Positions 55,245 through 63,998 of a stretch of DNA of 64,000 nucleotides are shown piece by piece (the stretch's first letter is position 1; each line of letters begins with the position of its first letter). Both the position numbers and the translations under genes were made by a program. The notes under the pieces are model-generated. The model saw only the letters and a list, made by a program, of their open reading frames with translations, searched no databases and was not told the origin of the DNA. Source of the DNA: Moringa oleifera. Lineage: Eukaryota > Streptophyta > Magnoliopsida > Brassicales > Moringaceae. The stretch is taken from the NCBI GenBank assembly GCA_021397835.1, contig JAJFZO010000447.1, positions 1,860,001 to 1,924,000 on the forward strand. The letters run 5' to 3'.

Positions 55245-55655
55245 GGAGAACTCAAGAACCCAAGAAGGCAGAAGTTATCTCCACGGATAACTCACCACAA
55301 GATTCAAACTTGAATCTTACAATCTTAGGTAGTCCCCTTGATCTTTTCAAGGAATTAAGCCGACTATTGATTGTAAGTATTCACCCAGACAAGATCATAT
55401 AGTGACGATCGTTAACTTGTAACGACGCACTATCAAGATTATCTATGTTTTGTTTCTTTATTTTTAAGTTTGCAATATAGTGTTTTTCTTGTTTTAATTA
55501 CAATATAATTCCAGTATTGTTTTTAGCATCTGTTCTATCATCTAACCATTTCATTTCTATAATTATTTACTATTTCTCTCCTGATATTCGTCTAAGGTAG
55601 CCCCGTATACCGCTAGTCTAGTAGATCCAACCCACCTAGCCAAAGGGACCCAAAA

Positions 55656-55669
55656 TGGTATCAGAGCCA
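55656..55669 (+). other. tRNA-Met primer-binding site for reverse transcription
   Basis: tggtatcagagcca matches the complement of the 3' end of plant initiator tRNA-Met for 14 bases, the standard caulimovirid minus-strand primer site. It starts 18 bases after the palindrome arm ends. Confidence 0.85.
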
Positions 55670-55797
55670 AAGACTGGCATGACGAATTAAACTGATAGTT
55701 CTATTCTTTCCATAGATTTTTTAGTGATTATTCTTTAGTTCACAAAATCCTAGAAGTAGTTTTAGCCAAAGATAACTGGTAAGTACACCTCGGAAAC

Positions 55798-56048
55798 TGC
55801 TGGTGTTTTAAAGGCAATACGCCTAAACTGATGGTGTTTTAAAGGTGGTGTGTTTACACTGCTGGTGTTTTAAAGATACTGTGCTGAAAGCTAGAAGGCC
55901 AAGAGAGACCCGAAGTAAGTCCCGAAGGAGAGGGCAGCAAGGTAAGAAAAGGCAAGAAGGCATAGGCATCAGCACTATCAAATCCGGTGTAGACGCCAAA
56001 CACTACCCAATCCGGGATAGGCACTAGTATTGTCCAATCCGGGGACTG
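55798..56048 (+). repeat. Short direct repeats in the viral leader
   Basis: ctg.tggtgttttaaag occurs three times, starting near 55798, 55829 and 55859 (period about 31). Further on, caatccgg/aaatccgg occurs three times near 55979, 56008 and 56035 (period about 28). Both lie between the primer site and the first ORF. Role unknown. Confidence 0.7.
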
Positions 56049-56158
56049 GAGTGAACTTATCAGGGAAAATAGGTTAGAACTTTCCTATAGGATTAGTGGT
56101 TAGAGAAGACCCCACTAAGAAACACAGAGTTAGAATAAGGACTATTACTAGATTCAGA

Positions 56159-56953
56159 ATGTCAAGGCTGATAAAGAAAATTTTAGATTCTAAACCTAAA
56201 ACCTGGTTAGAGGAAGGAAATATTTCACTAGGTAGTAATACAGGAGACCAATACGGAACAGAAGATATAGTAAATAGCGTAGAAATGAATATAGCTAGGA
56301 TAGAACAAGACTTACAAAACTGGAATATACCAAAACAAGAAGTCAAAACAATATATCAAATAGGCAACTTTGAGTTGAAACAAGATTATGCAATCAAGAC
56401 AGTGGAGAAAACTATCTCCATAGACAGAGAAAACCAAATAATCCAATTATTCAACAGACCGATGATAGGTCAACATCAGTCAAACTACAGGTACCTCCAT
56501 ATAGGATTGGTACAGGTAGCAATCAAGCCATTACACAGATTAGGATTAGATATTCCTATTCTGTTATGCCTTAGAGATGCTCGGCATCTTAAATTTTCAA
56601 CCTCGTTATTGGCTACCATTCAGTCAAATCTGGCTAATGGGCTAATATATTTCAATTGTTATCCAAACTTTTCAGTAGACCTTCAAGATCCGCACATCCT
56701 AGATGTGTTAACACTCAATATCCAAACCAAGAATTTAGAAGTCAAAGATAAGATGAGAGGCATCACTCTTGTCTATAGGATTTATTACAAGGTCATGTCG
56801 ACCACCTTAAATCCTAAAGCCAAACTAGTTACCAAACCAGGAGAAACACTTCTCCTAGAAGCTAACAACCAACATGCTAATAGTATGATCCCCAAGCTTA
56901 TCAAATGGTCAGATCTGACATTTCCAGAGGATTGGGAACTTGTCAGAATCTAA
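56159..56953 (+). CDS. Caulimovirid movement protein (30K superfamily), 264 aa
   Basis: Likely lets viral nucleoprotein pass through plasmodesmata. I start at ATG 56159; the frame stays open upstream only with a GTG start at 56096. The 30K-type core is at about residues 80-240, with the conserved Asp region around SVDLQDPHILDV and the following beta-rich stretch. It ends at TAA 56951-56953. The next ORF is in the SAME frame and opens six codons later without a nearby ATG, so the two regions may once have been one polyprotein, as in florendoviruses, or may be linked by readthrough. Homology is judged by pattern only. Confidence 0.7.
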   Translation: MSRLIKKILDSKPKTWLEEGNISLGSNTGDQYGTEDIVNSVEMNIARIEQDLQNWNIPKQEVKTIYQIGNFELKQDYAIKTVEKTISIDRENQIIQLFNRPMIGQHQSNYRYLHIGLVQVAIKPLHRLGLDIPILLCLRDARHLKFSTSLLATIQSNLANGLIYFNCYPNFSVDLQDPHILDVLTLNIQTKNLEVKDKMRGITLVYRIYYKVMSTTLNPKAKLVTKPGETLLLEANNQHANSMIPKLIKWSDLTFPEDWELVRI

Positions 56954-56971
56954 CCCCCAAAAGAGATCAGG

Positions 56972-59911
56972 GTGTCCCAGATCTCACGAATAGAGGAACA
57001 ATTTGATGGAAATGTTCTCATTAGATTCAACTCGATGAGGGAACCTAGAGTTAGGATAGAAGAAATCCTTTCTGCTAGACCTTCAACTTCAAGTATTAGA
57101 ACAGAACAGTCAAATTTAGACTTAGACCTAGGTAGAGATAGGCAACCAATACCATCCGACAGTCGGGTAGATTGGGATCCTACAATACCTAGGACATACT
57201 CAGACCATCCTTCTCCATCCTACTCGGAGATGAAGGATTATGAGTCTCAACTCAACACTATTAGTCAAGAATTCCAAATAGACAAAGAAATCCTTAGAAA
57301 AGATTTCAATTCTAGGGAAAACCAGAGTCAAAAGGATTGGTTCATGGCAACCTTTCCCAAAACCCAAAGAGACCGTATTAGGGAAACCTATTACAGTCAC
57401 ATGACAAGCATTAGACAAAATATAGGATTCTTTACTTGGTTTCAAGAATATTGTTATAATAACAATATTGAGAATCCATTCCAAGATAAAGTCCAAGTCA
57501 TAGGTACAACCACTCAGAAGTGGCATACCTCAAGAAATACAGACATCATAGGGATACATCCTCCCTTAGAACAAATAGAGATCCAACATCATGGAGCCAC
57601 TATGGTAGCTTCACCATTCAAGAATCCAAGAGAACTTAAGAGTCAAGGCGAACCCGCCATATATCAAGACGTAGTTAGTCTGCAACAACAGAACAACTAC
57701 ACCAACCAAATTCTCTATACCATGTCTAAACAATTAGACAAGATAAAAAGCCAAACTTACAAGCCCAGTCAGGAGCCCACTAGTTCTCTGACCCAAGAAC
57801 CCTTTTTCAAGATATACAACACCCCAAGGGAACAACTTCCAACTCTGTCTAGGAATAGCGATATCCTCCTAGAACAGATAGAGGCAAAACTCCAAGCCTT
57901 AAACATTAGAGAAGTCAAAGGCAAGAGCCAAATCAATACAATAGGGCAAGATGACTCAGACATCGAGTCTCTTGTAGAACAATTCCAAGAGATGAGTATC
58001 AACCCTCACCAAGAGGTAGGTACTATCCAATATTCAAGACCTGAAATACCAAACTATTATCCTAGACCATCCTTACCAGACGTAGGAATGGAAGAAAGGA
58101 TGATACACACTCAATCAAGATTAAACGATAATGCTATCTATGAATGGAACATAGATGGAGTATCAGAACATCAAATCTTGAACATTCTCCAAGAAATGAC
58201 TATGGCTGCTACAGCCTATAGGACAAAACACCACAACACAGACCAAATGATAGCTAAGATCCTGATAGCAGGATTTACTGGTCAACTCAAAGGCTGGTGG
58301 GATAACTATCTCACAGAAGCCCATAGGATGGAAGTCCTACAAGCAGTCAAAAGAGAATACTCTCAAGACCAAACAGGCCAAATCCAAGACAGGTATGTGG
58401 AAAATTCAGTGGAAACACTGATATTAGCCATTACCAAACACTTCATAGGAGATCCAGCCGCCTTTCAAGAAAGGACATCCGAGATACTACTGCATCTCAC
58501 TTGTCCAAAATTATCAGACTTTAGGTGGTATAAAGATATGTTCCTAACCAAGCTCTATACAAGATTAGACAGCAACCATGCCTCTTGGAAAGAGAGGTTC
58601 ATAGCCGGATTACCCAAATTATTTGGGGAAAAGGTTAGGCAAAAACTTAGGGATACCTGCAGAGGGGTAATTCCTTACGATACATTGTCATACGGAGAGA
58701 TAATCACAGTTATCAACCAAGTAGGTTTATCTCTTTGTACTGACCTCAAGCTCAAAGCCAAGGTCAAATCAGAAATAGCACAAAGTAAAGCTGAGATGGG
58801 AAACTTCTGCGCCCAGTATGGGCATGAGAAGATTAGGGCACCATCTAGAGCCCACAAAAAGGCTGTCCAAAGGCCCAATAGGCCCTACCAAAAGTATCAA
58901 AAATCCTTGAAGCCCATCAAGGACCAACACAAGCCATTCAAACCCAAAAGGCCCTTTAGGCCCAAGAAACCCATAGACAAAACCAAAGCTAGATGCTACA
59001 AATTTGGCAAAACAGGACATTATGCAAGAAATTGCTATGTCCAAGACCAAATCAACCAGATCGCTATCTCTGAAGAGATGAAAGCCCAAATATTCAACAT
59101 CTTAGAAGAGGACAACATTACTGATGAAGATTATCAGGATGATCTTCTCAGTCCAACCCAAGACTCTGCACAGTCTTCGGAGCAGGAAGACATGTGTAGT
59201 CAAGATATTTGCAAGTGCAAAACCATAGGTGTCATTAGCAAACAAAAGTGGCTAATCGACATCATAGACAAAATAGACGACCCAGATATTAGAAGGGAAT
59301 ATCTGGTCAAACTCAAAGAACTCATCACTGTAGACAAATGGAAGAAGGAAATTCAGCCCTACAATCTACAGAACATCTTAGCTCAGGGGAAAACCTTAGT
59401 TAAGACACAGTCAATGGACCTAACAGTCCAAGAATTACAAAATCAAGTTAGAATACTCCAGGATGAGGTACGGCACCTCAAATTAGAAATCCTAGAGTTA
59501 AAAGCCAAACAAGAGTCAAAAGGAGAATTCATCAACACTATCACCAAGAAATGGTATATCAAGATTACCCTGGTAATCAATGATGAATTCTCACTTACTA
59601 CCATAGCCCTGGTTGATTCTGGAGCAGACCAAAACTGTATCCAAGAACAGTTAGTCCCTAGCCTATACTATGAGCCCACTAGAGAAAGACTATGTGGTGC
59701 CAATGGCCAGAGACTATCAACCAGGTTCAAACTTACCAAAACCAAACTCATTCAAAAAGAGGTCGAAATCCAGACTGATTTCATCCTCGTCAAAGATATC
59801 CAACAAGGAGTTATATTAGGAACTCCATTTTTGTCAAAAATTTACCCCTTCCGGGTAGACATACATGGCATTCATTCCAAAACATCTAACATATCATTTG
59901 ATTTTATCTAA
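56972..59911 (+). CDS. Capsid-type protein fused to aspartic protease, no reverse transcriptase; up to 979 aa
   Basis: A single uninterrupted frame. The start is uncertain: the frame opens with GTG at 56972 and the first ATG is 57035. In order: a motif shared with the minus-strand unit, NIGFFTWF (about residue 150); a Gln/Ser-rich linker; a capsid/gag-like alpha-helical core (about 400-620) with WKERFIAGLPKLFGEKVRQK and GLSLCTDLKLKAKVKSE; a Lys/Arg/Pro-rich nucleic-acid-binding stretch (about 625-670); a zinc knuckle at about 673-687 whose second Cys is Phe (CYKFGKTGHYARNC); an acidic segment; a coiled coil (about 815-850); and a retropepsin-like protease with LVDSGADQNCI at about 885 and GVILGTPFL further on. 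It ends at TAA 59909-59911 right after the protease. In the minus-strand unit the same point runs straight on into reverse transcriptase. An intact frame of this length implies a young insertion. Confidence 0.8.
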   Translation: MSQISRIEEQFDGNVLIRFNSMREPRVRIEEILSARPSTSSIRTEQSNLDLDLGRDRQPIPSDSRVDWDPTIPRTYSDHPSPSYSEMKDYESQLNTISQEFQIDKEILRKDFNSRENQSQKDWFMATFPKTQRDRIRETYYSHMTSIRQNIGFFTWFQEYCYNNNIENPFQDKVQVIGTTTQKWHTSRNTDIIGIHPPLEQIEIQHHGATMVASPFKNPRELKSQGEPAIYQDVVSLQQQNNYTNQILYTMSKQLDKIKSQTYKPSQEPTSSLTQEPFFKIYNTPREQLPTLSRNSDILLEQIEAKLQALNIREVKGKSQINTIGQDDSDIESLVEQFQEMSINPHQEVGTIQYSRPEIPNYYPRPSLPDVGMEERMIHTQSRLNDNAIYEWNIDGVSEHQILNILQEMTMAATAYRTKHHNTDQMIAKILIAGFTGQLKGWWDNYLTEAHRMEVLQAVKREYSQDQTGQIQDRYVENSVETLILAITKHFIGDPAAFQERTSEILLHLTCPKLSDFRWYKDMFLTKLYTRLDSNHASWKERFIAGLPKLFGEKVRQKLRDTCRGVIPYDTLSYGEIITVINQVGLSLCTDLKLKAKVKSEIAQSKAEMGNFCAQYGHEKIRAPSRAHKKAVQRPNRPYQKYQKSLKPIKDQHKPFKPKRPFRPKKPIDKTKARCYKFGKTGHYARNCYVQDQINQIAISEEMKAQIFNILEEDNITDEDYQDDLLSPTQDSAQSSEQEDMCSQDICKCKTIGVISKQKWLIDIIDKIDDPDIRREYLVKLKELITVDKWKKEIQPYNLQNILAQGKTLVKTQSMDLTVQELQNQVRILQDEVRHLKLEILELKAKQESKGEFINTITKKWYIKITLVINDEFSLTTIALVDSGADQNCIQEQLVPSLYYEPTRERLCGANGQRLSTRFKLTKTKLIQKEVEIQTDFILVKDIQQGVILGTPFLSKIYPFRVDIHGIHSKTSNISFDFI

Positions 59912-59932
59912 ATCAAATTTGCTGTTTTGCAG

Positions 59933-60334
59933 ATGGCATCCAGCAGTAAACACAGTCAAGATCAAGAAGAAATCCAACCTATTCATCAATATGGCCTATT
60001 TCAATTCCAAGCCTTTCCAAATTATGACCCAAAGGCCTTTAGATTACCACCAAATACTTCTATTCAACCAAATCAACAATGTTTGCTAGACCACCTTTGG
60101 AATAACAAAATCATTCAAAACAGGCTAACCAGTCTCAATGCCTTAGCCTATTATTTCCATGAGCAGAACATCCAAACATCTAACCAAAGATCATCTGGTC
60201 ACACAGATGATTATGTTTTCTTAATTTTGCAGGATAATCAACGGCTTATAAGAAAGCTCCAAAAAGCTAAAGTGCTCCTGCCCCAAATCAAAAACCAGTT
60301 TGGGAATGACCTGGATGATCTTTTGTCGAAATGA
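59933..60334 (+). CDS. Unknown small viral ORF, 133 aa, after the protease
   Basis: ATG 59933 follows the protease stop by 21 bases and lies in the same frame. The ATG comes directly after a strong 3' splice-site look-alike (ttgctgttttgcag). The protein is hydrophilic, Gln/Asn-rich at the start, with a probable helical C-terminal third (DNQRLIRKLQKAKVLLPQIK). I recognise no family and see no similarity to the 147-aa ORF of the other unit. It ends with TGA within a few bases of the tail-to-tail junction. Confidence 0.55.
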   Translation: MASSSKHSQDQEEIQPIHQYGLFQFQAFPNYDPKAFRLPPNTSIQPNQQCLLDHLWNNKIIQNRLTSLNALAYYFHEQNIQTSNQRSSGHTDDYVFLILQDNQRLIRKLQKAKVLLPQIKNQFGNDLDDLLSK

Positions 60335-61002
60335 AAGAACCATGAGTGGGTAGTATTCCTAATGAGGAATGCTCTACACCATGCGTCTTTGTAGTCTTGA
60401 TAGTTGAAAGATTGGGGTATAAATCTTTGGGAAAAGTGCTTGGATGTGAATGGGCTTTGATCCCATTGTTTTTCTGTGATGACTTTTTTGATGCAGCATT
60501 TTGAATAGGCTATTTTGGATGGGTCTGACTGGTCTTCTGTGTGAGTAATCTCAGCAGACTAGGTATCTACTAAGATAAATTCATAAAACCTTTGGGTTTT
60601 TTGAGGATTGTCCGTTATATAATGAAAATTTGGAAGAAAGGTTCTTTTGAGTAATTGGGACAGTGAAATACTGTCTTCTTCAACTCCTGCAGCAATGTCT
60701 GTATAACAAAGAGGGAGCAGGAATTCTTTGGTGATATATTGGGCGTCATGTTTTTGGGTTGTTGGGCTATATTGGATTAAAGCTTGATTAGCATGACTGG
60801 TCTGGGCTTGATATTGGCTGGGCTGGACTAGTACTCCTGCATAAGAGGGGTCTAGTGGAGCAAAAGAATTTGATGCTAGTTTGACAGGGCTTGGTGACTT
60901 TGGGGTTTTGGTTTGATTTGTCATTGCATAGGATTGTGGGGTAGTTGGTGAAATTTGTTTTGTTTTGCCCTTTGATTTGGGAGGTTTGGTGGGGGTGCTC
61001 AT
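60335..61002 (-). pseudogene. 3'-terminal viral ORF of the RT unit, interrupted by TAG and truncated at the junction
   Basis: ATG 61002 overlaps the reverse-transcriptase ORF stop in an ATGA, the usual termination-reinitiation arrangement in this virus family. The first 147 codons (to TAG 60559-60561) have a Ser/Pro/Lys/Gln-rich start, then a region ending RFYEFILVDT. Beyond the TAG the same frame stays open and keeps family-like sense (IAYSKCCIKKVITEKQWDQS, then NYQDYKDAW and HSWFF) until about 60340, where the plus-strand unit begins. The stop therefore looks like damage in a longer protein. Function unknown. Confidence 0.65.
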
Positions 61003-63056
61003 GATTGTTTTTTCTTGACTTTCCCCTGTAAGAATTCACGGGTGAGAAAATCAGGAATAAAATTTGTACTGCCTTTAATAAATTCTATATCGAAATCAAA
61101 GACAGAAAGTAATGCTTGCCATCTGACGAATATTTGTTTTGAAACGAGGTTTTGAACATCTCTTTGTAAAATCTCTTTGGCAGATTTGCAATCTATTTTT
61201 AACAAGAATTTCTTGTTGTATAGATCATCTTGAAATTTTGAAATGCATAATACTATGGCTAAAATCTCTTTTTTGACTGTTGAATAATTCTCTTGAGTTG
61301 GGTTCCATATCCCTGATTGATATCTAATGATTTGGTCTTTGTTTTGAATTTGTTGGGTAAGGATACCTCCATACCCTTGTTCTGAAGCATCCGTTTGTAC
61401 TGTTAGTGGTGCCTCAGGATTGGGAATTCCTAAGCAAGGCAATGACTTAGCCTTGGCCTTCAGGTCTTTGACTATCTCTATCATTTGTGGTGTCCATTCT
61501 TTGTTTTGTTGATTCTTTCGAATCCTTTGGAATAATGGTTTGCTGGTTTGTCTAAGGTTGGGGATAAAATCTGAAATGTAATTCAGACACCCTAGAAACC
61601 TTTGGAGTTGAGTTTTGTCTTTGATCTCATTTGGGAATTTGTCAGCAAATTCAATAGAACGAGATATTGGGGTAATGGTTCCTTGGGATATCTCAAACCC
61701 TAGGAATCTAATCCTGGTTTGGAATATCTTCATTTTCTTTGAAGATATAGCCAATCCTTTTTGTTTGATAACATTGGAAAAAATTTCCAAATGCTTGAAA
61801 TGTTGATCTATTGACTCTGAAAAGATCAATACATCATCTATGTAGACTATTGTGAATGAACTGTAATCATGAAAGATTTCATTCATGATTTTTTGAAATT
61901 CTAAGGGGGCATTCTTGAGTCCAAAAGGCATTACGTTCCATTCGTATTGCCCAAAGGGTACATTGAAAGCTGTTTTGTACTTGTCTTGTTCTTCTATTTG
62001 TATTTGCCAGTATCCTGACTTCATGTCAAATTTTGAAAAGATTTTGGCTTTGTATAACCTATTAATTAGGTCTCTTTTGTTTGGTATTGGATATCTAATC
62101 CATTTGAGTGCTTTGTTGAGGGGTTTGTAGTTTATAACTAGCCTTGGAGCTCCTCTCTCTATTTCTGCATTTTTATATACATAAAAAGCAGCACAGCTCC
62201 ATGGATATTTGCTTGGCCTAATTAATCCTTTGTCTAATAAGTCTTGTATTTCCTTTTTGCAGTATTCTAAGTGTTCTTGATTCATTTGTATTGGTCTAGC
62301 TTTGGTTGGGATTTGACTTTCTCTAAAGTCCGTTTCGTATGGCAGGGTTACCTTGTGGGTATCTCTATTCCAAAAGGCATTGGGTATTTCTGCACATACT
62401 TCCTTTTGAAGTTTTGTTTCTATGTCTTTGATCTTGTTCTGGACTGTTTGTTTTGCTAGTTGTTCTTCTATCCTTTGGTATTGTATCTCCTTATGAAGAT
62501 ACCTAATTTGTTTCTGCTTGTTTTGAATTTCAGGAATTTCCTGAAGTCTTGCTAATTCTCTATCTTGGAGAGGTTTGATAAACTTGAACTTGACATGTTC
62601 TCCTAGTATGGTTGTAGATATCCCTTCCTGGTCTACTGAGAAAGGATATATCTTTGTAAGGAAAGGACTTCCTAATATCAGTCCTTGTTGTAAATCTTGA
62701 ACTAGGATAAAAGGGGTTTTGATGCAATATCCATTATTGCATATCTTGACTTTTGTGAGTTTGAACTTGACTTGGAGTTCTACTCCATTGGCTCCGTAAA
62801 GCCTTTCAGTTGTTTTTTCATAATATTGGGTTGGGATCAACCCTTCTTGTATGCAGTTTTGATCAGCTCCTGAGTCTACAAGGGCTATGGTAATTAAATG
62901 AAAATCATCATTAATTACCAGTGTGGCTTGGATATACCACTTTTGGATTTGTATCTGACTGTTTTTCGGACTTTGACTGATTTGAGTCTTGAGCCTATTG
63001 ATTTCTGAATATAAGTCTTGGATTCTAACTTGGGTCGACCTACTTGATCGAATCAA
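60999..63056 (-). CDS. Protease - reverse transcriptase - RNase H segment, 685 codons
   Basis: Makes viral DNA from the RNA pregenome. The frame opens after TAG 63096-63098; no ATG marks the start (TTG at 63056). In order: a short coiled coil (about 10-30), an aspartic protease with DSGADQNCI at residue 61 and GLILGSPFL at about 125, and a linker with charged helices (165-225). The reverse transcriptase spans about 235-480, with LVINYKPLNKA, SKFDMKSGYWQI, the active site YIDD at 405-408 and FLGFEIS. RNase H starts at about 550 with TDASEQGYGG (Asp 556) and later has KIDCKSAKE and a C-terminal IPDFLTREF. The whole catalytic part is open with no stop or frameshift. The protease closely resembles that of the plus-strand unit, so the two are relatives. 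Confidence 0.88.
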   Translation of the reverse strand: MIRSSRSTQVRIQDLYSEINRLKTQISQSPKNSQIQIQKWYIQATLVINDDFHLITIALVDSGADQNCIQEGLIPTQYYEKTTERLYGANGVELQVKFKLTKVKICNNGYCIKTPFILVQDLQQGLILGSPFLTKIYPFSVDQEGISTTILGEHVKFKFIKPLQDRELARLQEIPEIQNKQKQIRYLHKEIQYQRIEEQLAKQTVQNKIKDIETKLQKEVCAEIPNAFWNRDTHKVTLPYETDFRESQIPTKARPIQMNQEHLEYCKKEIQDLLDKGLIRPSKYPWSCAAFYVYKNAEIERGAPRLVINYKPLNKALKWIRYPIPNKRDLINRLYKAKIFSKFDMKSGYWQIQIEEQDKYKTAFNVPFGQYEWNVMPFGLKNAPLEFQKIMNEIFHDYSSFTIVYIDDVLIFSESIDQHFKHLEIFSNVIKQKGLAISSKKMKIFQTRIRFLGFEISQGTITPISRSIEFADKFPNEIKDKTQLQRFLGCLNYISDFIPNLRQTSKPLFQRIRKNQQNKEWTPQMIEIVKDLKAKAKSLPCLGIPNPEAPLTVQTDASEQGYGGILTQQIQNKDQIIRYQSGIWNPTQENYSTVKKEILAIVLCISKFQDDLYNKKFLLKIDCKSAKEILQRDVQNLVSKQIFVRWQALLSVFDFDIEFIKGSTNFIPDFLTREFLQGKVKKKQS

Positions 63057-63998
63057 GTTTATTTGGTTTGGTGATCTAAATAGATCCTTGGCTGTCTAGA
63101 AGCTTGGAAAGGTTTCTGGAATAATTAAATTCCATTCTGCCTTTTCTTGAATTGGGCTCATGTCTAGGTTTGGTTTGACTGTTGAAGGAAGAATTCCTTC
63201 TGTTTTGGGTTCTTTTACCAGGATGTACTTAGGTTCCTGGAGAGACTTTTGGGGTTCATTCCTGGAATAGACTACTAAGGGTCTAGACTCTTTGTTGTCT
63301 AATTCCTGGGCTGAATCCTTTTTGAGTGGACCAATAGTTTGGTCTCTTTGGATAATTTGATCATCTTGGGCCTTGTTCCCAACCTTGTTCTTAAATAGTG
63401 CAAGGTATAGAGCAAGGTTTAGTACGTTGGTTGGACCGAATGTTCAGATATGATCATCCTTACAATCGTCCTTGGTTGTTTGACTAGTTGGCTGTTCCTG
63501 AGTCGGATCAGCTGCTAGTATGGGCTTCTGAGCCTCTTGGTCTTTGGGGCTTTTGTTATCTAAGTATTCTTGACTTAGTGGGCTTTCTAGATACCCTATT
63601 GGTTGGCTATCTTGTGTTTGGACTTGAGCTGGACCAGTTAGACTCTCACAGTCTTTTTGGTCTTGGCTTGGATTGTTGTCAATCTGGACTGATTGATCTT
63701 GGGTTAGGTTTTGTGGGCCTTCACAACCTATTTGTTTCTTGGGTTTTTCGAAAAGGTTTTGAGACTCTTGAGAAGAGTCTACTTCTTGGGTTATGGGCTC
63801 TTGAGGAGAGTCCATCTTTTGAGGACTAGGCTTCCTAATCCTGGTTTTTTGTTTGTCATTGGCCTTATGGGCCTCTTGTTGGGTTTCATTGGCCTCAGGG
63901 GCCTCTTGTTGGGTTTTGAAGGGGTATTCTATCCCTTCTTGTTGTGTATAGGATTCAAACCATTCGAAGAATCCTATATTCTTTTGTATTTCTTCCAT
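63057..63998 (-). pseudogene. Upstream part of the RT-unit polyprotein with two in-frame stops; runs off the window
   Basis: Same reading frame as the protease/RT segment. It is interrupted by TGA 63444-63446 and TAG 63096-63098 but has no frameshift. Near the window edge it carries IQKNIGFFEWFESY, matching the NIGFFTWF motif of the plus-strand unit. After that comes a long Gln/Glu/Asp/Ser/Pro-rich low-complexity linker, including a small internal repeat (QQEAPEAN / QQEAHKAN). From this motif to the protease is about 1.0 kb, against about 2.2 kb in the plus unit. The capsid core, basic stretch and zinc knuckle are absent. The movement-protein side lies outside the window. Confidence 0.75.

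Larger units (their letters stand above)
54229..55638. repeat. Near-perfect palindrome of viral promoter/leader, arms of about 690 bp
   Basis: Arms 54229-54917 and 54949-55638 are reverse complements around a 31-base spacer (54918-54948). By eye I count about seven differences, including one single-base indel, so about 99 percent identity. The outer ends are taggtgggttgg and ccaacccaccta. The right arm runs on into the primer-binding site; the left arm stops short and abuts host AT-rich DNA. Confidence 0.93.

Noticed and set aside
54553..55313. Several 60-100-aa ORFs in the palindrome arms
   Set aside because: They appear as mirror pairs in both arms of viral promoter/leader DNA and span the TATA region; no protein family recognised.
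54229..55669. Palindrome arm plus primer site as an LTR retrotransposon
   Set aside because: The leader copies are inverted, not direct. No second direct copy borders the coding region, and a 30K movement protein is present. A pararetrovirus leader explains it better.
58675..59089. Minus-strand ORFs inside the capsid/protease frame
   Set aside because: Shadow frames of a Lys/Pro-rich coding stretch.
61615..62459. Plus-strand ORFs opposite the reverse transcriptase
   Set aside because: Antisense shadows of the intact RT frame.
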